Assembly (NCBI RefSeq): GCF_003054705.1
Contig: NZ_QAYX01000020.1
Span: 372,001 to 436,000, forward strand
Length of the DNA stretch: 64,000 nt
Reading direction: 5' to 3'
Origin: Opitutus sp. ER46
GTDB taxonomy: Bacteria; Verrucomicrobiota; Verrucomicrobiia; Opitutales; Opitutaceae
Below are positions 18,000-26,233 of the stretch, one piece after another; positions within the stretch are counted from its first letter, which is position 1; each line of letters opens with the position of its first letter. A program made the translations under genes and the position numbers. Under the pieces are notes generated by a model that made no database searches, was not told the DNA's origin, and worked only from the letters and a program-made list of their open reading frames with translations.

Positions 18000-18884
18000 T
18001 CAGCGCGCCAACAACCCTTCCTCCCGCAGGAAGGACTCGATGCGCGCCCGGACCTTTTCCTTCCACTCGGGCAGATCGGTCGAAAAGTTGTGCGAGCCAC
18101 CGGGAACGTTGACGAATTCGCACCGGTTGCCTCCCGCCTGCAGCTTGTCGCGTAGCGCGAGCGACTGGCGCTGCGGCACCGTCTTGTCCGCGTCACCGTG
18201 GAACACGAGAACCGGCGGCATCTTCGCATCGAGCCGGTGCACCGCGGAGAGCGCCGCCGCGTGCGGCCCGAAACGCTGCGGCGTGTAGCCGCCGATCTCG
18301 GCGGTGTCCGAGACCGGACTCGAGAGGACCAGCGCAACCGGCTTGAACTTCGGCGCCTCCGCCTCAGCCGAGCCTGGCGGCGTCGCCGTGATCGCCGTCC
18401 AAAGTGCCAGATGCCCGCCCGCCGAAGTCCCGCCGACCACGACGCGCTTCGGGTCGATCCCGAGCTCCGCCGCGTGGTCCTGCACCCAGCGCAGCGCGGC
18501 GCGCGCGTCCGCCACCGCTTCCAACGGGGCGGTGTCGAAACGCTCCTTGGTCCGGTAATCGGGCGCGATGCCCACGAGGCCGTGTTGCGCCGCCCAGCGC
18601 GCCCAGCCGGCCGAGCGCTCCGGCGTCCCGCGCGTCCAACCGCCCCCGAAGAAGAACATCAGGGCCGGCCGACGATCCTGCGCCTGCCAGCCCTCGGGTT
18701 TGAAGACGTGCAGCCGCAGCGGCTCCGGGGTGAGCTCGCGAAACACGTACGTCTGCGCCCCGGGAAAGCCGTGCGGCGTGGCTTCGACGGGCGTAGCGGC
18801 CTTGGCCGTCGCCGGCGCCGCCGCCACGGCCACCGTTGCCGACATCAAGCCGCAGGTCAGGGAGAGAACGAAGAAGGAGCGCAT
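18000..18884 (-). CDS. Secreted alpha/beta-hydrolase (acetyl-esterase-like)
   Basis: A 294-residue hydrolase with a signal peptide (about residues 1-22, ending AVAAA). It has the BD-FAE/acetylesterase layout: oxyanion loop FFFGGGWTRGTP, nucleophile Ser in GGTSAGGHLALW, Asp in VFHGDADKTVP and His in PGGSHNF. It likely removes ester groups from a carbohydrate or aryl substrate in the periplasm. It is the last gene of the alginate operon, 36 nt after the MFS gene, so deacetylation of acetylated alginate oligomers is a plausible but unproven role. The substrate cannot be read from sequence. Confidence 0.85.
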   Translation of the reverse strand: MRSFFVLSLTCGLMSATVAVAAAPATAKAATPVEATPHGFPGAQTYVFRELTPEPLRLHVFKPEGWQAQDRRPALMFFFGGGWTRGTPERSAGWARWAAQHGLVGIAPDYRTKERFDTAPLEAVADARAALRWVQDHAAELGIDPKRVVVGGTSAGGHLALWTAITATPPGSAEAEAPKFKPVALVLSSPVSDTAEIGGYTPQRFGPHAAALSAVHRLDAKMPPVLVFHGDADKTVPQRQSLALRDKLQAGGNRCEFVNVPGGSHNFSTDLPEWKEKVRARIESFLREEGLLAR

Positions 18885-18920
18885 GGGCGAGGAAAGTATC
18901 CTGGGGTGGAAAAAACGCGG

Positions 18921-20198
18921 TCAGCGCACGTCGGCCGCCACGTCGACGCGCCGGATCTCGCCGCTGAAGAAGTACACGGAACCGATGGCGAGCGGCACGA
19001 GCGCCGCGCCCAACAGAAAGACGGGCACGTAGCTGATGCGCGTGAGCACCGGCACAAGCCAGGTGCTGAAAACAAGCACGCCCGCGACCGCGCTGAGGCC
19101 GCCGATGCCGGCCACCGTGCCGACGGACTTCCCGGCGAAGAAGTCGCTCGGGAGGGTCTGGATGTTGTTAATCATCACCTGGAATCCCGCGAGAACGAGA
19201 GCCATGGCAATGACGGCGGCCCAGGGAGAGCCGGCGATGGCGGCGAGTCCGAATCCCGGGATGGTCATCGCGCCCCCGATGAGGATGGCGCGCTTTCGCG
19301 CCCGGTCGACGCTCCAGCCTTGCTGGATCTTGTGCCCGGAATACCAGCCGCCACCCAGGCTGCCGGCCGCGGCCCCGAGGTACGGCACCCACGCGAACAT
19401 GCCTATCTGCTTCACGTCGAAACCGAAGCGGTCCGCCAGGTAGATGGGCAGCCAGTTCACGAACAGCCACCAGATCGGATCGAGGAAGAAACGCGAAACT
19501 ACGACCGCCCAGGTCTGGCGGAACGCGAGTGCTTCGCGCCAGCGCATCCCCGGCTGTCCCGCATTCGCCGCGGGCGCGGCGCCATCGAGAATATGCTCCC
19601 GCTCCCGGGCGGTGATCCACGGATGCTGCGCCGGCGTGGACCGCGCGATCCACAGCCAGGGAATCAGCCAGAGGAAGCCGAGCGCGGCGACGACGAGGAA
19701 GGTCGCCCGCCAGCCAAACCACAGGTACAGCGTCGCGATGATCGGGGCGGACACCACGGCGCCCACCGACGCGCCCGCGTTGAAGACGCCCTGCGCAAGC
19801 GCGCGTTCGTGGCGGGGAAACCATTCCGCCACCGCCTTGGTCGCACCGGGCCAGTTGCCCGCCTCACTGAAGCCGAGCAACCCGCGTACGAGCGAGAGAC
19901 TCAGCACGCTGCGCGCCGCGGCATGCAGCCCGCACGCCGCCGACCACACCGTGATGGAGAGCACGAAGCCAATCCGTGTGCCGACGCGGTCGAACAGCCG
20001 GCCCGAGACCGCCTGGCCGAGCGCATAACACACCATGAAGACGGCGATGATCGACGCGTACGCGTCCTTCGACAGCCCGGTGTCCCGCGAGATCGCCGGC
20101 CACATCACCGCCAGTGAGGTGCGATCGATGTAGTTAACGATCGTCGCGAGACCGATCAGGCCGATGATGGCCCAGCGCAGGCGGTGTTGGAAAGGCAT
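18921..20198 (-). CDS. MFS transporter, anion:cation symporter family (hexuronate type)
   Basis: A 425-residue, 12-helix permease. ACS-family signatures include WAIIGLIGLATIVNYIDRTSLAVMWP (shown here as VNYIDRTSLAVMWP), RLFDRVGTRIGF between helices 2 and 3, and LGFSEAGNWPGATKAVAEWFP, typical of ExuT/GudP/DgoT-like uronate and aldonate carriers. Fits uptake of the unsaturated or linear uronate made by the lyase and cupin encoded next to it. It is 14 nt downstream of the cupin gene and clearly in the same operon. Confidence 0.92.
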   Translation of the reverse strand: MPFQHRLRWAIIGLIGLATIVNYIDRTSLAVMWPAISRDTGLSKDAYASIIAVFMVCYALGQAVSGRLFDRVGTRIGFVLSITVWSAACGLHAAARSVLSLSLVRGLLGFSEAGNWPGATKAVAEWFPRHERALAQGVFNAGASVGAVVSAPIIATLYLWFGWRATFLVVAALGFLWLIPWLWIARSTPAQHPWITAREREHILDGAAPAANAGQPGMRWREALAFRQTWAVVVSRFFLDPIWWLFVNWLPIYLADRFGFDVKQIGMFAWVPYLGAAAGSLGGGWYSGHKIQQGWSVDRARKRAILIGGAMTIPGFGLAAIAGSPWAAVIAMALVLAGFQVMINNIQTLPSDFFAGKSVGTVAGIGGLSAVAGVLVFSTWLVPVLTRISYVPVFLLGAALVPLAIGSVYFFSGEIRRVDVAADVR

Positions 20199-20212
20199 GG
20201 CGGCGTTCGGTG

Positions 20213-20563
20213 TTATCGTTGCGGGACGAAGTCCTCGCGCATCGGCGTGAAGAAATCGACCAGCACGGAGTCCTCCAGCGCTTCGACCCCGTGTTCGACG
20301 TCCGCCGGGATGTAGTAGAAATCGCCGCCCTTCAGCACGCGCGTCTGGTCCCCGATGTGGGTGCGGAACGAGCCGGATTGGATGTACGTGATCTGCAGGT
20401 GCGGATGGTGGTGCTTGGCGCCGATCGCGCCACGCTGGAACTCGACGTACACGGCCATGAGCTGGTCGCCATAGGCCATGACCTTGCGGCGCACTCCGCC
20501 GCCCCGGTCCTCCCAGGCGACCTGGGCGAATTCGATGAAAAGCTGCTCCTTGGATACGAACAT
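20213..20563 (-). CDS. kdgF: KdgF-like cupin (unsaturated monouronate linearisation)
   Basis: A 116-residue single-domain cupin. The metal-ligand pattern is seen in KHHHPHLQITYIQSG (His, His, Gln) and PADVEHGVE (second-motif His), with the GGDFYYIP turn between them. In pectin and alginate pathways KdgF speeds conversion of the cyclic unsaturated uronate released by lyases to the linear keto form (DEH). The ATG at 20563 follows the lyase stop codon by 11 nt and gives the usual KdgF length. Location after the PL17 lyase and before the uronate carrier strongly supports this role; a generic sugar-binding cupin is the alternative. Confidence 0.85.
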   Translation of the reverse strand: MFVSKEQLFIEFAQVAWEDRGGGVRRKVMAYGDQLMAVYVEFQRGAIGAKHHHPHLQITYIQSGSFRTHIGDQTRVLKGGDFYYIPADVEHGVEALEDSVLVDFFTPMREDFVPQR

Positions 20564-20574
20564 AGCTGGATGAG

Positions 20575-22767
20575 TTAGCGTTTGCGGAGGGCGACGGCGC
20601 CCTCCCACGAGAAGGTTTCCCCGCCCACGGTGAGGCGGTGCGCCCCCGCGACCGTCTCCGCCGCTGCGATCAGCAGCGTCCACTCGAGCCCGCCGGGTCC
20701 GGTGATCCGCACGGCGGTGCCCTCGGCGGACGCCGCCAGTACCCGGACTTCCTGGATCGTGGGCCGGCCGCCGTAGGTGCGCTCGCGCACGCCGTCCCAG
20801 TGGCCGTGCGGCTCGAGGACGGCGGCGAACACATGGTCGCCACGACCGTCCTGCCGGAGCAGCACGGCGTTCTCATTGCGGAGGTTGAAGGAAGGATCGT
20901 TCGCGCCGACCTGGACCAGCGCCACGCGGGCCGTGGCGTCGGCCGCCATCGTCAGCGTGTAGTACCGCTGCTGATTCATCCACGTGAAGCGCACCGGCCC
21001 GGTCGCCTGGCCCTCGGCCGCGACCCAGAGGTGCTGGTAGCCGTGCTTGGCGCCGAGGACAGGTCGGCTCGTCACGTGTGGCGTGAGGGCGACGTTCGTC
21101 TCGAGGAACTGTCCCGCGTAGTAGTATGGCAGGTCATAGCGGTGCGCGGCGGAGGCACGGAGACGAAAGACGTCCACCACCACGGGCTGCGGCAGCTTCG
21201 CATCGCGGACGAGCGCGACCGTGCGGTGCATCAGCACGCCGGGATACGCGGTGCGATCGAGCGCGCTCATCACCTGAAACGCCGGATCCTGCGCCGAGAA
21301 GAAGACTCGTTCCGCATGCGCTTCCTCCGCCGTTTTGAACGAGCCGCCGTAGTTGGAGCGCTCGTCGACGGTGACGGTGTTGTGCGCGATCGTCTGCTTC
21401 GCGAAGGAATTGTTCTCCGGCAGGTAACGGCCGCCGAACTTCTGGTCGACGTTGAGAAAGCGTGCTGCGCCGTAGTCGGGAATGATCTCGCGCCCCTGGT
21501 CGTAGTACATGACCGCGAGCTTGTCGTAGTGCCCGTGCTCCATGCCGAAGGCAGAGTACTTCATCAGCACGAGCGCGGCGTCCGCCGCGGGCGTGGCGCG
21601 CAACAGCCCCACCCCACCCGCGCGACCGTCCGGGCCGTCCTTGAACTCGACGCTGGCGAACGGAAATGCCGGCGGCGTCGGATTGGCGGCGAGCGCCTGC
21701 GCAACCTCGAGCCCAGGCCCGCCGAGGAAGACACTGCCCTGCCGCTGCGCGATGGAGAGCAGGCGCGGGTCGCGGCCGTAGCGCGAATAGACCACGTCGA
21801 CCGCCAGCACGACCTCGTCGGACCGGATGTCCTTGTCCTTGAGCGAATCGTTGAAGGGCAGGAACGCGCCTTGCGGGCTGGTCTGCTGCAGTGTGGCGTA
21901 CACCGCCTGCCGGAGGATCTGCTGGCGGCGGGCGAACACTTGCTGGCCGGGATCGTTGTTCTCTATGACCTGGGCAAACAGGATGAAGGGCATCAGCGCG
22001 TAGCGCGCGTAGTACGGGCCCTCGCAGTAGTAGCCGTCGGGCGAGAAAAGCTCGTCCATCTGCCGGAAATACCCGGCCTGCCCGTCGCGCTTCGAACCGA
22101 GCAACGCCTTTTGCACCAGCTCTTCGTCACCGAGCGCGTAGCCGATCATGCCGACCGCCGTCGCCGCCCACGTGCCGTGGTTGTGGATCCGGTCAAACTC
22201 CTGCATGCGCTCCTCGCTCAGGAATCGCGCCATCGGCCGCAGCAGGGCGGTCTCATAGCGGGCCCGCTCGTCCGGCGACAGCGTGTCGTAGATGCAGTCG
22301 TAGGCCTGGCTCACGTGGACCAGCCACACCGCCTCGTTCAGCGTCTGCCAGAAAAGCCGGCCCGGCGCCTGTCCGCGCCCCGCCGGATGCGCGCCGAGCG
22401 TGGGATAGAGTTGCGCGTAGCGCTCGAGCAGGTCCCGGACGAAGCGCGCGTACTTGGCGTCACGCGTCACCTGATACAGCAGGCCTGCAAGCTGCATCTC
22501 GGTGTAGTTCTGCTTGTGCCGCTCATGCGTGTAGCCGGCAGCGTCGCGCGGCACCGGCACCTCGAGCGGCGCGGCGAGCGCGCGGTCAACCTGCGCCTTG
22601 GCCTCGGCAAGCGCGGCATCGAACAGCGGCGCGCGGCCGAGGTTCTGGCGCAGCGCCGTCACGCCGTCGGGCGTCAAGAGCAGGCGCGGATGGGTCGGCG
22701 CGATCGCGGCCGAGGCCCACGCGGCCGGGAGGAAAAGGAGCAGCAGGGCGAGCAGGCGCGGGTTCAT
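20575..22767 (-). CDS. PL17 oligoalginate lyase (Alg17C-like)
   Basis: A 730-residue exolytic lyase that cuts unsaturated monouronates from alginate oligomers by beta-elimination. It has a signal peptide (about 1-20), an (alpha/alpha) toroid and a C-terminal beta-sandwich heparinase II/III-like domain. It carries the Alg17C landmarks: YTHERHKQNY, PGRLFWQTLNEAVWLV, RIHNHGTWA with Asn196/His197, SPDGYYCEGPYYARYALMP with Tyr253, MEHGHYDKL near residue 411, DYGAARFLNVDQKFGG, KQTIAHNTV, GYQHLW and LEPHGHWDG. These line up block by block with the characterised Saccharophagus enzyme as I remember it. The length fits. The ATG overlaps the SDR stop codon by one base (TGATG), so the two are translationally coupled. 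Confidence 0.93.
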   Translation of the reverse strand: MNPRLLALLLLFLPAAWASAAIAPTHPRLLLTPDGVTALRQNLGRAPLFDAALAEAKAQVDRALAAPLEVPVPRDAAGYTHERHKQNYTEMQLAGLLYQVTRDAKYARFVRDLLERYAQLYPTLGAHPAGRGQAPGRLFWQTLNEAVWLVHVSQAYDCIYDTLSPDERARYETALLRPMARFLSEERMQEFDRIHNHGTWAATAVGMIGYALGDEELVQKALLGSKRDGQAGYFRQMDELFSPDGYYCEGPYYARYALMPFILFAQVIENNDPGQQVFARRQQILRQAVYATLQQTSPQGAFLPFNDSLKDKDIRSDEVVLAVDVVYSRYGRDPRLLSIAQRQGSVFLGGPGLEVAQALAANPTPPAFPFASVEFKDGPDGRAGGVGLLRATPAADAALVLMKYSAFGMEHGHYDKLAVMYYDQGREIIPDYGAARFLNVDQKFGGRYLPENNSFAKQTIAHNTVTVDERSNYGGSFKTAEEAHAERVFFSAQDPAFQVMSALDRTAYPGVLMHRTVALVRDAKLPQPVVVDVFRLRASAAHRYDLPYYYAGQFLETNVALTPHVTSRPVLGAKHGYQHLWVAAEGQATGPVRFTWMNQQRYYTLTMAADATARVALVQVGANDPSFNLRNENAVLLRQDGRGDHVFAAVLEPHGHWDGVRERTYGGRPTIQEVRVLAASAEGTAVRITGPGGLEWTLLIAAAETVAGAHRLTVGGETFSWEGAVALRKR

Positions 22768-23522
22768 CAGGCAAAGAAGATGCCGCCGTTGATCTCGATC
22801 GCCTCGCCGTTGATGAACGAGGCGCGGGAGGACGCCAGGAACGCTGTCAGGTCGGCCACCTCCGCGGCGGTGCCCTCGCGGCCGAGCGGCGTCATGGCCG
22901 CCACGCGCTGCCGCACCTCGGGCTTGGTGAAGGTGTCGTGGAATTTCGTCGCGATCATCCCGGGCGAAACGGTGTTCACCCGGATGCGCCGCGGCGCGAG
23001 TTCCTTGGCGAGCGCGCGGCTGTAGTTGAGCACCCCGGCTTTGGCCGCGGCGTACGCGCTGGCGCCGGGCCCGCCGCCGTCGCGGCCCGCCTGCGAGGAG
23101 AAGTTCACGATCGCACCCCCGTCGGGCATGTGCGGCAGCACCGCCTTCGTGACCAGGAACACGCTCTTGAGATTCAGCGCGAGCACGTGGTCCCAGAAGG
23201 CTTCGTCCATCTCGCCGATGGCCTTCCGGCCGACGAGCCCGCCGGCGATGTTGACCAGGATGTCGATCGAGCCGCCGAGCTGCGCGCGGGTGGCGGCCAC
23301 CAGGCGGCCCACGTCGGCGGCGACGGTGACGTCGCCCGGCACGGCGATCGCGCGACCGCCCGCCTGCGTGATGGTGCGCACCACCTCCTCGGCGGCGGCC
23401 GCGTCGGACCGGTAATTTACGGCCACGGCGGCGCCGAGTTCGGCGAGGCGGAGCGAGACGGCGCGACCGATGTCACGCGCGCCTCCGGTGACGAGGGCAA
23501 CCTTTTGGGCGAGTTCGAGCAT
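22767..23522 (-). CDS. Short-chain dehydrogenase, probable DEH reductase
   Basis: A 251-residue classical SDR. It has a NAD(P)-binding loop TGGARDIGRAV (Asp where many family members have Gly or Arg), NIAGG, active-site Ser in VNFSSQAG, the Tyr and Lys of SAYAAAKAGV, and the SPGMIATK turn. In alginate catabolism such enzymes reduce 4-deoxy-L-erythro-5-hexoseulose uronate to 2-keto-3-deoxygluconate in the cytoplasm. Adjacent to the PL17 lyase, and 33 nt downstream of the TonB receptor. The substrate is inferred from context; the sequence alone only says SDR. Downstream KDG kinase and aldolase are not in this window. Confidence 0.88.
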   Translation of the reverse strand: MLELAQKVALVTGGARDIGRAVSLRLAELGAAVAVNYRSDAAAAEEVVRTITQAGGRAIAVPGDVTVAADVGRLVAATRAQLGGSIDILVNIAGGLVGRKAIGEMDEAFWDHVLALNLKSVFLVTKAVLPHMPDGGAIVNFSSQAGRDGGGPGASAYAAAKAGVLNYSRALAKELAPRRIRVNTVSPGMIATKFHDTFTKPEVRQRVAAMTPLGREGTAAEVADLTAFLASSRASFINGEAIEINGGIFFA

Positions 23523-23555
23523 GGCGTTGGAGAAGAGTCGGCGGGATGAACCGCG

Positions 23556-25913
23556 TCAGAACGTGAGGTCGTAGGTGACGGCGACGCTGAGGCGCTCGCC
23601 CTGGCCGGTGGAGCCGTAGGTGTAGCGCTTGTCGAAGACGTTGCCGACGTTGAGCTGGGCGCGGTGGGCGTGTTTGCGGGCGTCCTTCCACTTGTAGCCG
23701 ATGCCGGCGTCGACGACCTCGTAGGCGTTGTTGAAGACCGTCTCGCGCCCGTCGTCCACGCGGACGCTGCCGCTGGTGATGGTGGCCCCGACGGGCTTGT
23801 CGGCGAAAGGCAGGCGTCCGTTGGGCATCGGGTTGTTGATGATCGGATTCGAGGCGGAGGCGGTGATGGACCGGCCGCTCGAGGGGTTGGCCATCGACTG
23901 GTCGTTGTACTTGAAGCTCGCCGTGAGGAACACGCCCTTGAGCGCGCCCTTCTTGAACTCGTACTTGGAGCCAATGCCGAGCGTGTTCTCGGGGGCGCGG
24001 CGGAGGGAGAGTCCCTCGAGGTGGGGCGAGTTCACATTGCTGACCGTCTCCGCCTTGGTGTGCCCGTAGCCGCCGAAGAACTGGAGCGAGGGCGTGACGA
24101 CGGCGTTGAAGTCGAACTCGAGGCCGCGCGACTGCTGTTTGCCCGAGAGGACGGTGATGGGCCGGCCGGTGACGGAGTCAGTCGTGGCGGTCGCGACGTT
24201 GTCTCGGGTGATGTCGAACCAGCCGAGGGTGAAGGTGAGTTTCTCGCCGAAGAGCCCGGCCTTGAGGCCGCCCTCGATTCCCTTGCCGCGCTCGTTGGGC
24301 AGGTCGTAGGTGGAGCCGTCCGCGTTCTGGCCGAGACCGAATTGCGGGACAAAGGACGTGCTCTGATTGGCGTAGAGACTGAGCCCGGAGACGACGCGGA
24401 CATTGAGGCCGATCTGGTGGGTGATCTCGCTGCTCTTCTGATCGGTGACGTTACCGCCGAGGAGGTCGCGGGAAATATTGTGCGACCAATCGTAGCGGCC
24501 GCCGAGGAGCAGGTTGGCGCGGCCATTCCAGAACGTGGCGCGTTCGCTGATGAACAGGCCGTAGATGTCGATCTCGTCGTCCTCCTTCTGGCCCGGCGTG
24601 TACAGCTCGGGAGCGTCAAGGTAGCCGGTGAAGTCGTAATTGGGTGCATCGACGCTCATGCCGGAGAGCACACCCGCGGGCATGCCGGCGGCGAAGTTGG
24701 AGAGATCGTAACGCTCGGGCTGCTGCGTCTGGCGCTGGTAGTCGACGGTGACGAGAAGCTTGTGGCTGACGCTGCCGGTGGAGAACGCGGCGAGGAGGTC
24801 GTTCTGGAGGCTGGCGCCGCCTTCGGGGAAGGGCCGATAGCGCGGCGTGCCGCGCGGAACGGTGCGGGTGACCGGGTTGAATTGGTCGCGCCCGCCGACC
24901 TCCTGACGGGTGAGCCCGCGGTCAAACCAGTTGGCGCTGGAGCGGAGGGAGAAGACCTCGCTGAACCGGTGCTCGAAGGTGGCGGTGAGGTTCTTGACGT
25001 AGCGGTTGGAGTAGTTGTGCGGCCCCTGGGTGTTGAAATCGATGATCTCGTAGGCGACGCCGACGTACCGGTTGTACGTGCGCTTCTGCGCGGGCAGCCG
25101 GTACGGGTCGGGCGTGCCCGTCTGGATGCGGAACGGGACGCCGGCGCTGGACGTGCCGCGTTCGCGCCGTTCGAGCCACTCCGCCTCCATGAGCAGGCTG
25201 GTGTCGCGGCTGGGCCGCCATTGCACCTGCGCGGCGACGGTCGCCTGGTTCATTTCCTTGTACTGCTGGTCGTACCGGCGCTGAAGCGCGGCGGTATCGA
25301 GCCGGTAGAACCACGTCTTCGAGGTGCCGAGGGGGCCGGTGCTGGAGAACTGGCCCCGCAGGAGATCGTGATCGCCGGCGGTGACCGTGAGGCGTTGCTC
25401 GGCCTTGGTCTTCGGCTTCTTGGTGACGTAGTTGATCGTGCCGCCGGGGAGAACGCTGCCGTAGATGGAGGCGGCGGGCCCCTTGATGACCTCGGCGCGC
25501 TCGATGTTCACCTTGTCGATGAGACCGATGCGGCGAAAGCCGTTGCGCAGCTGCACGTCGGCGTCGAAGCCACGCACGCTGTAGCCGGTGGAGAGCGTTT
25601 CCCACCCGACCACGTTGCTCGTGAAGGCGAACTGATCACGGAATTCGAGGGTGTTGAAGTCGTCCATGAAGTCCGCGGTGACGCTCTGCACCGAGAACGG
25701 CAGATCGAGGATCTTGCTGGCGACGCGGGTGCCGGTGGTGGATTCGGCGGCCGCGTATTCAGAGGCGGCCTTGGCGGAAACCGTGAACTCCTTGAGGGTG
25801 ACGATCTCGTCGTCAGCGGCGCCGCCGTTGGTGGGCGGATTGGACGCCTGCGCGAAGGCGGCGAACGGGGCAAAAGACAGCAAAGCCAAGGCGGCGAGCT
25901 TCGGGGTGTTCAT
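23556..25913 (-). CDS. TonB-dependent outer-membrane receptor
   Basis: A 785-residue receptor with a signal peptide (MNTPKLAALALLSFAPFAAF, cut near AQA). A TonB-box-like segment IVTLKEFTVSAK, then the plug (LDLPFSVQSVTADFMDDF, YSVRGFDADVQLRNGFRR, ERAEVIKGPAASIYGS, PGGTINYVTKKP) and a 22-strand barrel ending in the terminal Phe of VAVTYDLTF. The plug style is common in Opitutaceae, which carry many such receptors. First gene of the alginate operon, so it probably imports alginate oligomers across the outer membrane. No SusD partner is present, unlike Bacteroidetes loci. Start at ATG 25913, chosen because it begins the signal peptide. Confidence 0.93.
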   Translation of the reverse strand: MNTPKLAALALLSFAPFAAFAQASNPPTNGGAADDEIVTLKEFTVSAKAASEYAAAESTTGTRVASKILDLPFSVQSVTADFMDDFNTLEFRDQFAFTSNVVGWETLSTGYSVRGFDADVQLRNGFRRIGLIDKVNIERAEVIKGPAASIYGSVLPGGTINYVTKKPKTKAEQRLTVTAGDHDLLRGQFSSTGPLGTSKTWFYRLDTAALQRRYDQQYKEMNQATVAAQVQWRPSRDTSLLMEAEWLERRERGTSSAGVPFRIQTGTPDPYRLPAQKRTYNRYVGVAYEIIDFNTQGPHNYSNRYVKNLTATFEHRFSEVFSLRSSANWFDRGLTRQEVGGRDQFNPVTRTVPRGTPRYRPFPEGGASLQNDLLAAFSTGSVSHKLLVTVDYQRQTQQPERYDLSNFAAGMPAGVLSGMSVDAPNYDFTGYLDAPELYTPGQKEDDEIDIYGLFISERATFWNGRANLLLGGRYDWSHNISRDLLGGNVTDQKSSEITHQIGLNVRVVSGLSLYANQSTSFVPQFGLGQNADGSTYDLPNERGKGIEGGLKAGLFGEKLTFTLGWFDITRDNVATATTDSVTGRPITVLSGKQQSRGLEFDFNAVVTPSLQFFGGYGHTKAETVSNVNSPHLEGLSLRRAPENTLGIGSKYEFKKGALKGVFLTASFKYNDQSMANPSSGRSITASASNPIINNPMPNGRLPFADKPVGATITSGSVRVDDGRETVFNNAYEVVDAGIGYKWKDARKHAHRAQLNVGNVFDKRYTYGSTGQGERLSVAVTYDLTF

Positions 25914-25930
25914 AGGGGTGGCGAACTTGG

Positions 25931-25955
25931 TGCATCGATTTACTATATCGATGCA
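25931..25955. promoter_or_regulatory. Perfect dyad operator overlapping the presumed -10 of the alginate operon
   Basis: TGCATCGAT and ATCGATGCA are perfect 9-bp inverted arms around TTACTAT, 17 nt upstream of the receptor ATG. On the minus strand the spacer contains TATAGT, a fair -10 element. A repressor bound here would block transcription. The LacI-type regulator encoded upstream is the obvious candidate. Confidence 0.5.
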
Positions 25956-26127
25956 CTCACGCAATGAAAAACACTACGCAAAATCCTAATTTCCTGTCCA
26001 TTTGTTTCTTACATCAACATGAGCGGCCACATTGACGTAGATGCAAATCCCCATCTTCGCGATATCGCTTCTGAGTACCGATGTGACGCCGTGACCGTTG
26101 CTGACCCCGTCGCGCATAGGATCCCAG
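25956..26127. other. AT-richer upstream region of the alginate operon
   Basis: No gene seen. This stretch is less GC-rich than its surroundings (runs such as GCAATGAAAAACACTACG and TTTGTTTCTTACATC), as expected for the promoter and upstream control region of the minus-strand operon. A weak -35 (TTTTCA on the minus strand) lies 17 nt before TATAGT. Confidence 0.35.
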
Positions 26128-26196
26128 AATGTGAAACGGTGACGGCCTGACCCCGTTTCCCCTGACGATGGGGTCAGGCCGTCACCGCGTCACATT
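26128..26196. repeat. REP-like long palindrome
   Basis: An 18-bp perfect stem (CGGTGACGGCCTGACCCC with GGGGTCAGGCCGTCACCG) around a 15-nt loop, extended after a 2-nt mismatch by AATGTGA and TCACATT. Placed between the lacI-type gene and the receptor gene. Its GTGACGGCCTGACCCC core resembles repetitive extragenic palindromes mobilised by RAYT transposases. It could also end lacI transcription. Confidence 0.7.
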
Positions 26197-26233
26197 TTGA
26201 CCCGGGCGCCGGCGCGTCGCACCGATGGCGGCG

